DNA of 64,000 bases from contig CAMVGT010000001.1 of the NCBI GenBank assembly GCA_947167125.1, positions 62,001 to 126,000 of the forward strand. The letters run 5' to 3'. Each line of letters opens with the position of its first letter. Positions within the stretch are counted from its first letter, which is position 1. A program made the position numbers and the translations under genes. Positions 16,795-25,954 of this stretch are shown one piece after another. This stretch comes from an uncultured Erysipelotrichaceae bacterium (GTDB lineage Bacteria > Bacillota_I > Bacilli_A > Erysipelotrichales > Erysipelotrichaceae). The notes beneath the pieces are model-generated. The model did no database searches and was not told the origin of the DNA. It saw only the letters and a list, made by a program, of their open reading frames with translations.

Positions 16795-18524
16795 ATATTC
16801 CCTATCAGTTCCAGCATTACAACAAGCAGGCTTCCCGGGAGGCCGCGGACCCCACGCTTGTTTATTTCAAAGGCAGCTACTACCTGTTTGCGTCCATGTC
16901 CGGAGGTTTCTATTATTCTGACGACATGCTTCACTGGCAGTGGCACGAAAACCGCAGCCTGACGCCGTTCCGGTACGCACCGGATGTCCGGCAGGTAAAT
17001 GACTGGCTGATCTTTTCCTCATCAGACCGCGGTCCCAGTGAAATCTACCGTACAAAAGATCCGCTGAGCGATCAGTTCGAAAAGCTCAGTGAGCCGTTTC
17101 CTTTCTGGGATCCCGATACATTCCAGGACGATGACGGACGGGTGTATTTCTACTGGGGCTGTGACAATAAAAAGCCGATCTATGGACAGGAATTCGATCC
17201 TGAAACAATGACACCTGCCTCAGACAGGAAAGAACTGATTTCCGGTCATCCGGAAAAATTCGGCTGGGAAAGACCGGATTATCCGGGAAAACCGAAAGAA
17301 AAAGGAAAAGAAGCACTCTCAATGCGGCTTTATCATCTGGCGATGAAGATTTCCGGCTCCGATTCAAAGCCTTTTATCGAAGGGGCATTTATGACAAAGC
17401 ACAGCGGCAGGTATTATCTGCAGTACGCTGCCCCGGGAACGGAATTTGCCACTTACTGCGATGGTGTTTACACCGGGGACAGTCCGCTCGGTCCGTTCGA
17501 AGCGCAGACACATAACCCCTTCTCATCAAAGCCCGGAGGGTTCATTACAGGCGCCGGCCATGGATCAACAATCGAAGATCAATACGGCAATCTCTGGCAC
17601 GCTTCCACCATGCGGATCTCTGTGAACGCCAACTTTGAAAGGCGTCTGGGTCTTTTCCCGGCAGGATTTGACAAAGACGGAATCCTCTTCTGCAACCAGA
17701 ATTTCGCGGATTACCCGCTGGAAATTCCCGAAGGAAAATTCGATCCCATGCAGATCACGCCGAAGTGGATGCTGCTGTCATATCAGAAATCTGCAGAGGT
17801 TTCCTCCTCAAAAGAAGGACATGGCGCTGAACTGGCGCTCAATGAAGACATCCGCACATGCTGGTGTGCAGAAGGAAGCGCCGGTGAATGGTATTGCCTC
17901 GATCTTGAAGAAGAGTACCCGGTATACTTCATCCAGATCAACTTCGCGGATGTGAATGTGCCGATGCTGGACGTCGATAAATCCCTGCGTTCCAATGTCT
18001 ATACTTCCAACCGCTATATTGATCCGGATCCGGACATGCGTACCCGCTGGCTGATGGAGGGAAGCACTGACGGAAAAACATGGTTTGTCATCGCAGATAA
18101 AAGGAATGCGGAAACAAACCTTCCTCATGATTATGTCGAAACAGACGGCATGAAGATGCGCTATATCCGCATAACCGCAGAAAAACTTCCCTATGATGAG
18201 CCGTTCGCTCTGTCGGGACTCCGTGTTTTCGGTACCGGATATTCAGAAAAGCCGGAAAAGGTTACTGCGCTCACATCACTTCGCAGCGATCCGATGACAG
18301 CCGCACTTAAATGGAAGTCTTCAGAGCGTGCCATCGGCTACAATGTCCGCTACGGAACCGCTCCGGACAAACTTTATTCAAGCCACATGGTTTACGGGCA
18401 GACGGAAGTATTGCTTACAATGCTGGCGGCTGATCAGGAATACTGCGCCGCTGTGGATGCCTTTGGGGAAGGCGGGATCACCGCCGGAAAAGTCTTCAGA
18501 CTGCCATCGATGACAGCCCGCTGA
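16767..18524 (+). CDS. GH43-like glycosidase with discoidin and fibronectin-III domains
   Basis: 585 residues with no signal peptide. The N-terminal five-bladed propeller (about 1-310) has the GH43 starting motif A-D-P-T-L-V-Y-F-K-G-S-Y-Y-L, a central W-D-P-D-T-F, and a later conserved P-F-I-E-G-A-F sequence. A discoidin/F5-8C-like carbohydrate-binding domain follows (about 330-490), then a fibronectin-III-like domain near the C-terminus (about 495-580). Likely activity is arabinosidase or xylosidase type hydrolysis. The start overlaps the AraC gene and AAAGGATGG serves as binding site. Confidence 0.85.
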   Translation: MQRILCNPLNIPYQFQHYNKQASREAADPTLVYFKGSYYLFASMSGGFYYSDDMLHWQWHENRSLTPFRYAPDVRQVNDWLIFSSSDRGPSEIYRTKDPLSDQFEKLSEPFPFWDPDTFQDDDGRVYFYWGCDNKKPIYGQEFDPETMTPASDRKELISGHPEKFGWERPDYPGKPKEKGKEALSMRLYHLAMKISGSDSKPFIEGAFMTKHSGRYYLQYAAPGTEFATYCDGVYTGDSPLGPFEAQTHNPFSSKPGGFITGAGHGSTIEDQYGNLWHASTMRISVNANFERRLGLFPAGFDKDGILFCNQNFADYPLEIPEGKFDPMQITPKWMLLSYQKSAEVSSSKEGHGAELALNEDIRTCWCAEGSAGEWYCLDLEEEYPVYFIQINFADVNVPMLDVDKSLRSNVYTSNRYIDPDPDMRTRWLMEGSTDGKTWFVIADKRNAETNLPHDYVETDGMKMRYIRITAEKLPYDEPFALSGLRVFGTGYSEKPEKVTALTSLRSDPMTAALKWKSSERAIGYNVRYGTAPDKLYSSHMVYGQTEVLLTMLAADQEYCAAVDAFGEGGITAGKVFRLPSMTAR

Positions 18525-18540
18525 ATACTCTGTTTTAAAG

Positions 18541-18585
18541 AAGGGACCGCAAATCCGGTTTAACCGGAAGCGATCCCTTTTTCTT
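18541..18585 (+). terminator. Terminator of the AraC-GH43 transcript
   Basis: The hairpin AAGGGA...TCCCTT contains an inner CCGGTTTAACCGG stem and is followed by TTTTTCTTTTT. Confidence 0.85.
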
Positions 18586-18610
18586 TTTATCAAAGGTTCG
18601 GATAAAAAGA

Positions 18611-18634
18611 AAAATCCGAACGTTCGGATTTTTT
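18611..18634. terminator. Perfect palindromic terminator-like hairpin
   Basis: AAAATCCGAACG is followed directly by its exact reverse complement and more Ts. It can act in either direction. It is the second terminator within 100 bases. Confidence 0.7.
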
Positions 18635-18655
18635 GTTTGAGCATACTATGATTTT

Positions 18656-18792
18656 ACACTTTTCCAAGCGACTTCTCAATAATAAAACACACTTTTCCAA
18701 GCGTGTTTTATTATATTTAGTGCACTTTTCCGACCGACTTGTCCCCCTACGCTTTCGTTTATCCTTTTTCCTGCGCTTTCGCTTATCCTTTT
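18656..18792. repeat. Cluster of short repeats in a gene-free stretch
   Basis: Three copies of a CACTTTTCC(A/G)A(G/C)CG unit start at 18657, 18690 and 18723. The middle one sits in the loop of a 10-bp stem (AATAAAACAC / GTGTTTTATT, 18681-18712). Two copies of CGCTTTCG(T/C)TTATCCTTTT follow at 18750 and 18774. No coding frame is convincing between 18524 and 19099. A weak GGCC hairpin at 18967-18993 may end the minus-strand guaA transcript. Confidence 0.6.
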
Positions 18793-19098
18793 GTTGCTTT
18801 TGTTTTTAATGCATGTTTACTGCAAAGCATGGTGCCGCATCCGCGGCTGATCAATCCTCTTTTCCACCTCGTCTTTTCAGCCAGTCCTTTTCCCAAAAAT
18901 GCCTTGTTTATCAGCATTTTTTGAGCTTTCTTTTCCTGATTCAACCTGCTTTCGCAGGCAAATAGAAAAGGCCCTGCTCCGTATGCAAGGCCTTGTTGTA
19001 AAGATGAATTTTATGCTCTTTTTCCCGTTTTTCTTTTTTAGAAAAGGATATTTTTAAGCGTAGATTTTTGGATAATCGGTGGGGTAGATGAATACGAC

Positions 19099-20085
19099 TT
19101 ATTCCCACTCGATAGTTCCGGAAGGCTTCGGTGTCAGATCATAGAGAACTCTGTTGACGCCTTTGACTTCAGTTGTGATTCTCTTGGTGATGTGTCTGAG
19201 CAGATCATAAGGAATTTCCTCAATGCTTGCTTCGATCGCATCGGTTGTATTGACTGCACGGATAACAACAAACCAGTCAAATGTTCTCTTGCCGTCTCTG
19301 ATGCCTGTGCTCTTGAAATCAGGAACAATTGTGAAGTACTGCCATACTTTTCCCTGCAGACCGTTCTTTGCGAATTCTTCTCTGAGAATCGCATCGGATT
19401 CACGGACTGCTTCAAGTCTTTCTCTTGTGATTGCGCCGGGTGTTCTGACTGCGAGACCCGGTCCCGGGAACGGCTGTCTGTCTACCATATTTTCAGGAAG
19501 GCCAAGTGCACGTCCTACAACTCTGACTTCATCCTTATAAAGGAGCTTTACCGGTTCAACCAGTTCCATTTCCATTTCTTCAGGGAGTCCGCCGACGTTA
19601 TGGTGTGCCTTGATTCCTTTTTCGCTTTCGAGAATATCCGGATAGATGGTTCCCTGACCGAGGAAGTGAATGCCTGTCAGCTTCGCTGCTTCTTCGTCAA
19701 ATACTTTGATGAATTCTTCACCGATGATATGTCTCTTTTCTTCAGGATCTGTAACACCTGCAACTTTATCGATGAATCTGTCAGCCGCATCGACATAGAT
19801 GAGGTTTGCGTTCATCTGGTTGCGGAATACTTCAATCACCTGTTCAGGTTCACCCTTTCTCAGGAAACCGTGGTTGACATGTACACATACAAGGTTCTGA
19901 CCGATTGCCTTGATCAGAAGAGCTGCTACTACGGATGAGTCGACACCGCCGGACAATGCGAGAAGAACCTTTCCGTCTTTGACCTGTTCACGGACTGCTG
20001 CTACCTGCTCATCAATAAACTTCTGAGCCAGTTCAGGTGTTGTGATTCTTTCCATTGTTTCAGGACGTACGTTGCTGTTATCCAT
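19099..20085 (-). CDS. guaA: GMP synthase ATP-pyrophosphatase subunit lacking the amidotransferase domain
   Basis: 328 residues covering only the synthetase half of GMP synthase. The P-loop LALSGGVDSSV is near residue 42, the GQGTIYPD segment and R-Q-P-F-P-G-P-G-L form the XMP/ATP site, and the dimerisation domain ends in TIEWE. Bacterial GuaA normally carries an N-terminal glutamine amidotransferase (total about 510 residues), which is absent. The ATG at 20085 has GGAGG in place, so this is not simply a wrong start. It converts XMP to GMP, using ammonia directly or from a separate GATase encoded elsewhere. Its 3' end matches a 16-bp tip of the repeat at 10377. Confidence 0.88.
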   Translation of the reverse strand: MDNSNVRPETMERITTPELAQKFIDEQVAAVREQVKDGKVLLALSGGVDSSVVAALLIKAIGQNLVCVHVNHGFLRKGEPEQVIEVFRNQMNANLIYVDAADRFIDKVAGVTDPEEKRHIIGEEFIKVFDEEAAKLTGIHFLGQGTIYPDILESEKGIKAHHNVGGLPEEMEMELVEPVKLLYKDEVRVVGRALGLPENMVDRQPFPGPGLAVRTPGAITRERLEAVRESDAILREEFAKNGLQGKVWQYFTIVPDFKSTGIRDGKRTFDWFVVIRAVNTTDAIEASIEEIPYDLLRHITKRITTEVKGVNRVLYDLTPKPSGTIEWE

Positions 20086-20179
20086 TAATTTTTCCTCCTG
20101 TTTTTCATTCAGTATATAAAGCTGTAATCAGGTGTTTGTCAAGAACCTTTGCAAAAACCGTAAATGTGATAATACGGAA

Positions 20180-21043
20180 TTATTCTGCATTGCCTTTCAT
20201 GAAGGCAAAAATCTCATCACGCCTTTTTTCCATATCAGCATAGCCGAGCTCATAAAGCTTCAGACACTGTTCATGATCGCCTTTGAAACGGTTGACATTG
20301 ACAGTCTCTGTCGGATACATCAGCATTGCCTTTTCATGGATCACCATTTCCTTGATCATGTTGATCTGCTTGTAGTAATTGATATGGCGGACCTGATAAT
20401 CTTTTTCAACCTGCGGATAGTTTTTATAAATTCTCTTCATGAGGAAACGGATGAATTTGGAAGCGGGCTTGCGGACAAAATCTGCCGGCTTGGTTGTGAT
20501 GACCATGACCTTTGTGCATCCTTTTTCCACTGCTCTTTCAATCGGAATCATCTTTGTGATGCCGCCGTCGAGAAGCTTTCTTCCTCTGTATTCCACAATT
20601 GCCGAAGCGACCGGAAGCGCGCATGTGCCTCTTAAAAGCACAAGATCAGGATCCATGTCTTTCGGTGAGAACCAGACTGTCTTTCCTTCTTCCAGATCAT
20701 AGGCACCGACTTCCATATCCGGGTTTTCGTCAATCAGCGGCTGGCAGCTCATGTTTTCCTGGCCGCGCAGATATTTTTCGAAGATCATTTCATAATCGAC
20801 ATAATAGCCGCAGTGTCTCAAAGCGCCGAAACCTGTCATGTTCGGATCGCACGCGTAGATTGTGGACATGTTTTTTGCGATATCGGGTCTTCCCATCAGG
20901 AAGCAGCTCAGATAAACCGCGCCGCTTGAAATACCGACACTGTAGTCAAAGTGGATGTTATTGTCATAAAGCCAGGCAAGACAGCCGGATGTATACGCTC
21001 CGCGTACGCCGCCGCCTTCCAGTACAAGTCCGATTCTTTCCAT
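20180..21043 (-). CDS. Patatin-like phospholipase
   Basis: 287 residues. The oxyanion motif EGGGVRGAYTSG is at the N-terminus (about 8-19), the nucleophile Ser is in G-I-S-S-G near residue 40, and the catalytic Asp is in D-G-G near 158. This is the Ser-Asp dyad of bacterial patatins of the RssA/YlbK type, acting on lipid acyl esters at the membrane face. There is no signal peptide. It is 21 bases downstream of the cardiolipin synthase gene and read with it, which links it to phospholipid metabolism. Confidence 0.9.
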   Translation of the reverse strand: MERIGLVLEGGGVRGAYTSGCLAWLYDNNIHFDYSVGISSGAVYLSCFLMGRPDIAKNMSTIYACDPNMTGFGALRHCGYYVDYEMIFEKYLRGQENMSCQPLIDENPDMEVGAYDLEEGKTVWFSPKDMDPDLVLLRGTCALPVASAIVEYRGRKLLDGGITKMIPIERAVEKGCTKVMVITTKPADFVRKPASKFIRFLMKRIYKNYPQVEKDYQVRHINYYKQINMIKEMVIHEKAMLMYPTETVNVNRFKGDHEQCLKLYELGYADMEKRRDEIFAFMKGNAE

Positions 21044-21064
21044 ATTCTTCCTTCTTTCCTGCTC

Positions 21065-22588
21065 TTAAACCAACGGTACAAACAGATTCAGCACAGCCCT
21101 GAACAGACGGACCGGAAGACTGGTGTTCTCGAGATCCTGCTCTGTAATCAGCTGCGATACCTTCAGTGTGTCTTCGAAGTCTTTCCTCATTGCCGCAATC
21201 TGATCGGTATGCGTCATCAGAATACCATTTTCGAAATGAAGATAATAGCTCCGGTAGTCCATATTGACGGTTCCGGCTATGGCCAGACGGTCATCGGACA
21301 CAAATGTTTTGGAATGATTGAAGCCGGGTGTGAATTCATAGATCTTTACACCGGCTCTGATCAGAGGTCCGTAGTTTGCTTTGGTAATCTGATTCACAAA
21401 GATCTTATCGGGAACGTGCGGTGTGATGATGCGGACATCCACGCCGGACTTTGCCGCGAGAATCAAAGCGTTTTTGATCGTGTCATTGGGAATCAGATAA
21501 GGTGTGTTGATGTAGATATAATCTCTGGCATGGGTAATCAATGAAAGATGGATATTCATCGAAACAGTTTCCGCATCATTGGGGGAATCCGAGAAAGGCT
21601 GATAATAGCCGCCGTCTCCTGTCATTGCGCAGGGCAGACGGTAGCGGCTGAAATCCACTCTGTTTTTTCCGCGCTCATAGCTGAGCATTCCCAGAAACAT
21701 AACCGTCATAGACCAGACCGCCTCGCCTTTGATCATGATCGCGGAATCGCGCCAGTAGCCGAACCGTTTGATCCGGTTGACATATTCATCAGCCAGATTC
21801 AGGCCTCCGGTGAAGGCGACATTGTTGTCAATGACCGTGATCTTGCGGTGGGTTCTGTTGTTCATCTGCACAATGAATGCAGGACGGACATGGTTGAAGC
21901 GGTATGCTTCAATGCCGTATGAATTCAATGTCCTGTCATAATGCCAGGGCATGGTGATGGAGCCGAAGTCATCATAGATCACTTTGACTTCGACGCCTTC
22001 CTTTGCCTTCTGCTTCAGAACTTCGACAATTTCATCCAGCACGCTTCCTTCATCGATGATGAAGAATTCGATAAAAATGAAATGCTTTGCCTTTTTCAGT
22101 TCTTCAATATAAACCGGCAGCCATTCTTCGCCGCTGGCGAAATAGCGGCTGCTTGTATTCTTATAAACCGGATAGCCGCATGTCCTTGCGCCATAGCTGA
22201 CCACATTGACAAGGTCGGGATCCATCAGTACCGATTCCCGGATAACTCCTTCATCATTGCTCAGAAGGCCCATCATCTCTTCGCTTGCCCGGATTGTTCC
22301 GCTGCGCAGTTTCTTCGGCATCTTGCGGTCCGCGCAAAGAAGATACAATGGCACACCGACTACCGGCAGCGCCAGCAGAATGATGCACCAGGCAATCTTG
22401 AAGGACTGGTCCGCCTGACGGTTGATACAGTGAAGCGTCATCACAACCGACAGGATATTGATTACCGGCATGATTTCCCAGGCCAGGGCTGCACGCCATA
22501 TTAAAGCAATAAACAGTCCTGCCTGCAGGAGTGCAAGCGGAACTGCTATCATTAATCTGCCGGTTATAACTTTCAGCAATCTGCGCAT
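21065..22588 (-). CDS. cls: Cardiolipin synthase
   Basis: 507 residues with two N-terminal membrane segments (about 10-60) and two phospholipase-D HKD motifs: H-R-K-I-T-V-I-D and H-S-K-T-F-V-S-D. The enzyme condenses two phosphatidylglycerols into cardiolipin and glycerol at the inner membrane. Length and layout are normal for Firmicute Cls. It precedes the patatin gene on the same strand. Confidence 0.93.
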   Translation of the reverse strand: MRRLLKVITGRLMIAVPLALLQAGLFIALIWRAALAWEIMPVINILSVVMTLHCINRQADQSFKIAWCIILLALPVVGVPLYLLCADRKMPKKLRSGTIRASEEMMGLLSNDEGVIRESVLMDPDLVNVVSYGARTCGYPVYKNTSSRYFASGEEWLPVYIEELKKAKHFIFIEFFIIDEGSVLDEIVEVLKQKAKEGVEVKVIYDDFGSITMPWHYDRTLNSYGIEAYRFNHVRPAFIVQMNNRTHRKITVIDNNVAFTGGLNLADEYVNRIKRFGYWRDSAIMIKGEAVWSMTVMFLGMLSYERGKNRVDFSRYRLPCAMTGDGGYYQPFSDSPNDAETVSMNIHLSLITHARDYIYINTPYLIPNDTIKNALILAAKSGVDVRIITPHVPDKIFVNQITKANYGPLIRAGVKIYEFTPGFNHSKTFVSDDRLAIAGTVNMDYRSYYLHFENGILMTHTDQIAAMRKDFEDTLKVSQLITEQDLENTSLPVRLFRAVLNLFVPLV

Positions 22589-22614
22589 ACGAGTATTATA
22601 TCAGAAGTCACTTC

Positions 22615-23073
22615 TCACAGAATAAAGCGGTATATATTTTTCACGGTTTCACCGCGCTGGTACAGCCAGTGCCATGAAGGAACATCGACGGTTTCAATCA
22701 GTTCTCCGCCGAGCTTTTCCAAAGTCTTGCGGGACGGTATATTATCCGGCGAACATGTCAGAATCAGTTCGCTCATGCCATGGCGTGTTTTTGCGATCTC
22801 CATCAGGGTTTTTGCGGCATCCAGCGCATAGCCGTGTCCGCGGTATGCTTCATAAATCCGGTAGCCGATGTTTCCGGCATAGTAAAGCTCTTCGTTCATG
22901 CCGATTCTCAGATCGCATTCACCGATCTTCCTGCTTTCGCCATGACGGTAGATTCCGTATATTTCCGAAGGAACATAAGAATTGGATGAACTGGCCTGAC
23001 GGATATGTTCAATCTTCAGATCAATTCTGTCACCTTCTGTCAGAGTTCTGCGAAAAAGCCTTGATAGGATCAT
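22615..23073 (-). CDS. GNAT-family N-acetyltransferase
   Basis: 152 residues from ATG 23073, which has GGGAGG 6 bases upstream; the frame opens 8 codons earlier. The acetyl-CoA loop appears as Y-E-A-Y-R-G-H-G-Y-A near the middle, and the late N-I-P-S-R-K-T-L-E-K-L-G motif is typical of RimJ/RimL-like enzymes. The acceptor is unknown. Its stop lies 26 bases upstream of cls, so it may be co-transcribed. Confidence 0.85.
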   Translation of the reverse strand: MILSRLFRRTLTEGDRIDLKIEHIRQASSSNSYVPSEIYGIYRHGESRKIGECDLRIGMNEELYYAGNIGYRIYEAYRGHGYALDAAKTLMEIAKTRHGMSELILTCSPDNIPSRKTLEKLGGELIETVDVPSWHWLYQRGETVKNIYRFIL

Positions 23074-23145
23074 CTGCTGCCTCCCTGCTGATTTCATTAT
23101 AACGCTTTATCCGAAACGGTCAGTGAAATCAAACACAGTAAAATG

Positions 23146-23167
23146 CAAAAGCCGGATCTCTCCGGCT
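23146..23167 (-). terminator. Terminator after the thioredoxin-like lipoprotein gene
   Basis: AGCCGGA / TCCGGCT with a 4-base loop, followed on the minus strand by TTTTGCATTTT. Confidence 0.75.
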
Positions 23168-23177
23168 CTGTGTTCTT

Positions 23178-23756
23178 TTAATCCGCTGTCTTGCGGATGA
23201 TATCGAGATAGATGTTTTTCAGTTCCTGTTTCTGCTCATCATTCATCTGGGAAGTTTCATCTTCAATCGAGAATCCGCTTACCAGAGCCACATGGCTGCC
23301 GGTGATTTCACCGTTCTTCACACCGATGATCAGCGGTACAAAGAATCCTTTGGAACCGTCTTCCTGTTCAATCAGGGTTTCATCGATGTATTCCAGCAGG
23401 GTATCAAACTGATCGCGCGATGGCTGCTCAGGACCGTAGATGTCGATGTAGTAAACAGGAATCTCTGTTTCCAGCGCCGCTTCATTCAGCATCGGCACCG
23501 CTCTTTCACAGAACGGGCAGTCGTTATAGCCGTAATAGAGAATGCCGCTTCCCTTTTCCTCAAACATGCGGACCGATTCCGCAAATGTGATTTCCCTGAA
23601 ATCCGCAATATTCTCACCGATCCAGTCATAGACGGTCATAATTGCCGGTTCATAATTCAATTCAACCGGATTGGTGATCGTCAGCTTTTCCGCCTTTTTC
23701 GCACAGCCGGTCAGAACGATCACTGCACTCATCAAAACTGCCAGGATTTTTTTCAT
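23178..23756 (-). CDS. Thioredoxin-like lipoprotein
   Basis: 192 residues. A lipoprotein signal peptide ends in the lipobox LTGC (Cys18). The thioredoxin-like domain has a C-P-F-C redox motif in NDCPFCERA near residue 81, followed by a Y-Y-I-D-I strand. It resembles bacteriocin-transport-accessory/TlpA-like proteins that act in extracytoplasmic thiol chemistry. A GGAGG-type site precedes the ATG, and a terminator follows. Confidence 0.8.
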   Translation of the reverse strand: MKKILAVLMSAVIVLTGCAKKAEKLTITNPVELNYEPAIMTVYDWIGENIADFREITFAESVRMFEEKGSGILYYGYNDCPFCERAVPMLNEAALETEIPVYYIDIYGPEQPSRDQFDTLLEYIDETLIEQEDGSKGFFVPLIIGVKNGEITGSHVALVSGFSIEDETSQMNDEQKQELKNIYLDIIRKTAD

Positions 23757-23805
23757 CGCGCAGCCTCCTTTTTGTGTGGAGACAAGTATAGCACTTAACA
23801 GAAAA

Positions 23806-24729
23806 TCAGTCTATTTTGACAAGTTCCGTGGAATCGTACATCGCGTCGATCTTTTCACGTGTCGCAAGACCTCTTGAATAAGCTGTTGCGGCACCGCAGG
23901 AAGCACCGAAGCGGAAGCTGTCCAGAGTATCTCTGGAACGTCTGTAGTTCATTAAGAAGCCGGCAACCATGGAATCACCGGTTCCGACGGTGTTGACCGC
24001 TTTGTCATGATGGAGGATTTCAGCCTTGTATGTTCCTTCAGCACATGCAAGAACCGCTTCCTTGTTTTCATAAAGCACGATGACATTGTCGCAGCCCATT
24101 TCATGAACCTTCTTTGCGCCTTCAGCCGCTTTTTCCAGAGTGTCGATTTCTTCACCGAGCATCTCAGCCAGTTCCGGTGCTGTTGTTTTGATCATGAAAG
24201 GCTTATACTGCAGAGCTTCCTTCATCAGTGACGGGTTTGTATCAAGAATGACCTTGACTTTGTTTTCAATGACAGTCCCAAGCATCTTCAGTACATCATC
24301 TTCCAGATACTGCTGGGTGATGCCGGCAAGAACCAGGTAATCGCCTTCCGCAAGACGTTCCGCCTTGGCAGCCAGATTCTTCATGTCGCCGTCCGTGATG
24401 TACGGACCTTCGGCATTCATATTTGTATGTGCAGTTGCGTGGCATTTGACATTGATTCTGGTATGTCCGTTGATGTAGGTGAAATTGGGAATGATGTGAT
24501 CATATTTGGAGAGCAGATAGATGTAGAAATCCTTGGTGAAACCGCCGATGAAACCAAGCGCACGGGAAGGAATGCCGAGGTTGTTGAGAACAATGGAAAC
24601 ATTGATTCCCTTGCCGCCTGCTTCATAGTATTCAAGATTGGAACGGTTCATTCTCGAGCCAGCTTCGATCGGGCCGTCGAATTCCATGTAGTAATCCAGT
24701 GACGGATTCATTGTGCATGTAAAGATCAT
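23806..24729 (-). CDS. PfkB-family 1-phosphofructokinase-like sugar kinase
   Basis: 307 residues. The start MIFTCTMNPSLDYYMEF and GGKGINVS are typical of FruK/LacC. The PfkB anion-hole motif V-G-T-G-D-S-M-V-A-G-F carries the catalytic Asp near residue 250. It probably phosphorylates fructose 1-phosphate or tagatose 6-phosphate with ATP. No fructose PTS or lac genes are adjacent; it is coupled (1-base gap) with pepT, an unexpected partner. Confidence 0.85.
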   Translation of the reverse strand: MIFTCTMNPSLDYYMEFDGPIEAGSRMNRSNLEYYEAGGKGINVSIVLNNLGIPSRALGFIGGFTKDFYIYLLSKYDHIIPNFTYINGHTRINVKCHATAHTNMNAEGPYITDGDMKNLAAKAERLAEGDYLVLAGITQQYLEDDVLKMLGTVIENKVKVILDTNPSLMKEALQYKPFMIKTTAPELAEMLGEEIDTLEKAAEGAKKVHEMGCDNVIVLYENKEAVLACAEGTYKAEILHHDKAVNTVGTGDSMVAGFLMNYRRSRDTLDSFRFGASCGAATAYSRGLATREKIDAMYDSTELVKID

Positions 24730-24730
24730 A

Positions 24731-25954
24731 TTATGCCTCCTCGCTCACAAGACGGATAATGTTAAGAATCAGAGTACGTGCTTCTTCAAGTTCATCCAGA
24801 ACGCAGTATTCATAGCGGCCGTGGAAATTGCCGCCGCCTGCGCCGAGATTCGGGCAGGGCAGTCCGTTGAAGGAAAGATTCGCTCCGTCCGTTCCGCCTC
24901 TGACCGGTTCATTCTTCACTGCATAGCCGAGTTCATTGATTGCCTTTTCTGCGATTTTAACAACATCGGGATACTGATCCAGAATTTCCTTCATGTTCCG
25001 GTAGGAATCACGGAACTGACAGTCTGCTGTGCCTTCTCCGTATTTCTCATTGATATAGTCAGCAGCCTTTCGCATGAGTTCCTTTTTCTCTTCCAGAAGG
25101 GAATGATCATGATCGCGGATGATATATTCAAGAAACGCGCTTTCACAGTCGCCCTTCATCTCATGAAGATGAATGAATCCTTCTCTTCCTTCGGTATGTT
25201 CCGGCGTCATGTATTCCGGCAGCATCCCCGCAAATTCCATCGCTGTGCGGGCCGCGTTGATCATTCTGTTTTTCGCTTCTCCCGGATGGATTGAGAATCC
25301 TTTGAATGTGACTTTTGCGGAAGCAGCGTTGAATGTTTCATCGGACAGTTCATAGACAACGCCGCCATCCATCGTATAGGCAAAATCAGCGCCGAACTTT
25401 TCGATATCGAAGAATTTCGTGCCGTTGCCGATTTCTTCATCCGGCGTAAATCCGATGGAGATCGGTCCGTGTTTGATTTCAGGATGTTCCTTCAAGTAAA
25501 CAAGAACTTCCATGATGCAGGTGATGCCGGCTTTGTCATCAGCCCCAAGCAATGTATTGCCGTCCGTCACCATCAGCCGCTTTCCCCTGAGTTCCCTCAT
25601 CCAGGGGAAGTCATCCATCTTCAGTGTCACTTCATCATTCAGTGCGATATCATTGCCGTCAAAGTTTTCAATGATCCGCGGCTTTACATCTGTTCCGGAA
25701 AAATCCGGAGCCGTGTCCATATGGGCAATGAATCCGACTGTTCTGACTTCATGATCCAGGTTGGAAGGAACCTTGCCGTATACATAGCAGTGTTCATCCA
25801 GCGATACATCCTGAAGTCCGAGTTCCTTCAGTTCCTGTTCCAGAACCCTTGCCAGATCAAACTGTTTTTCGGATGAAGGTGTCTGTTCTTCATTCGACGG
25901 ATCAGACTGTGTATCAATCTGACAATAGCGAATCAATCTCTCTGCTGCGCTCAT
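24731..25954 (-). CDS. pepT: Tripeptidase T
   Basis: 407 residues of the M20 metallopeptidase family. Metal ligands are in G-F-I-A-H-M-D-T-A-P-D, L-G-A-D-D-K-A-G, and T-P-D-E-E-I-G; a late P-V-R-G-G-T-D-G-A and N-L-G-A-G-G-G-N-F-H-G-R-Y-E complete the set. It removes N-terminal residues from tripeptides in the cytoplasm. The upstream DUF1349 gene overlaps its start by 41 bases, and the sugar kinase gene follows immediately. Confidence 0.95.
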   Translation of the reverse strand: MSAAERLIRYCQIDTQSDPSNEEQTPSSEKQFDLARVLEQELKELGLQDVSLDEHCYVYGKVPSNLDHEVRTVGFIAHMDTAPDFSGTDVKPRIIENFDGNDIALNDEVTLKMDDFPWMRELRGKRLMVTDGNTLLGADDKAGITCIMEVLVYLKEHPEIKHGPISIGFTPDEEIGNGTKFFDIEKFGADFAYTMDGGVVYELSDETFNAASAKVTFKGFSIHPGEAKNRMINAARTAMEFAGMLPEYMTPEHTEGREGFIHLHEMKGDCESAFLEYIIRDHDHSLLEEKKELMRKAADYINEKYGEGTADCQFRDSYRNMKEILDQYPDVVKIAEKAINELGYAVKNEPVRGGTDGANLSFNGLPCPNLGAGGGNFHGRYEYCVLDELEEARTLILNIIRLVSEEA

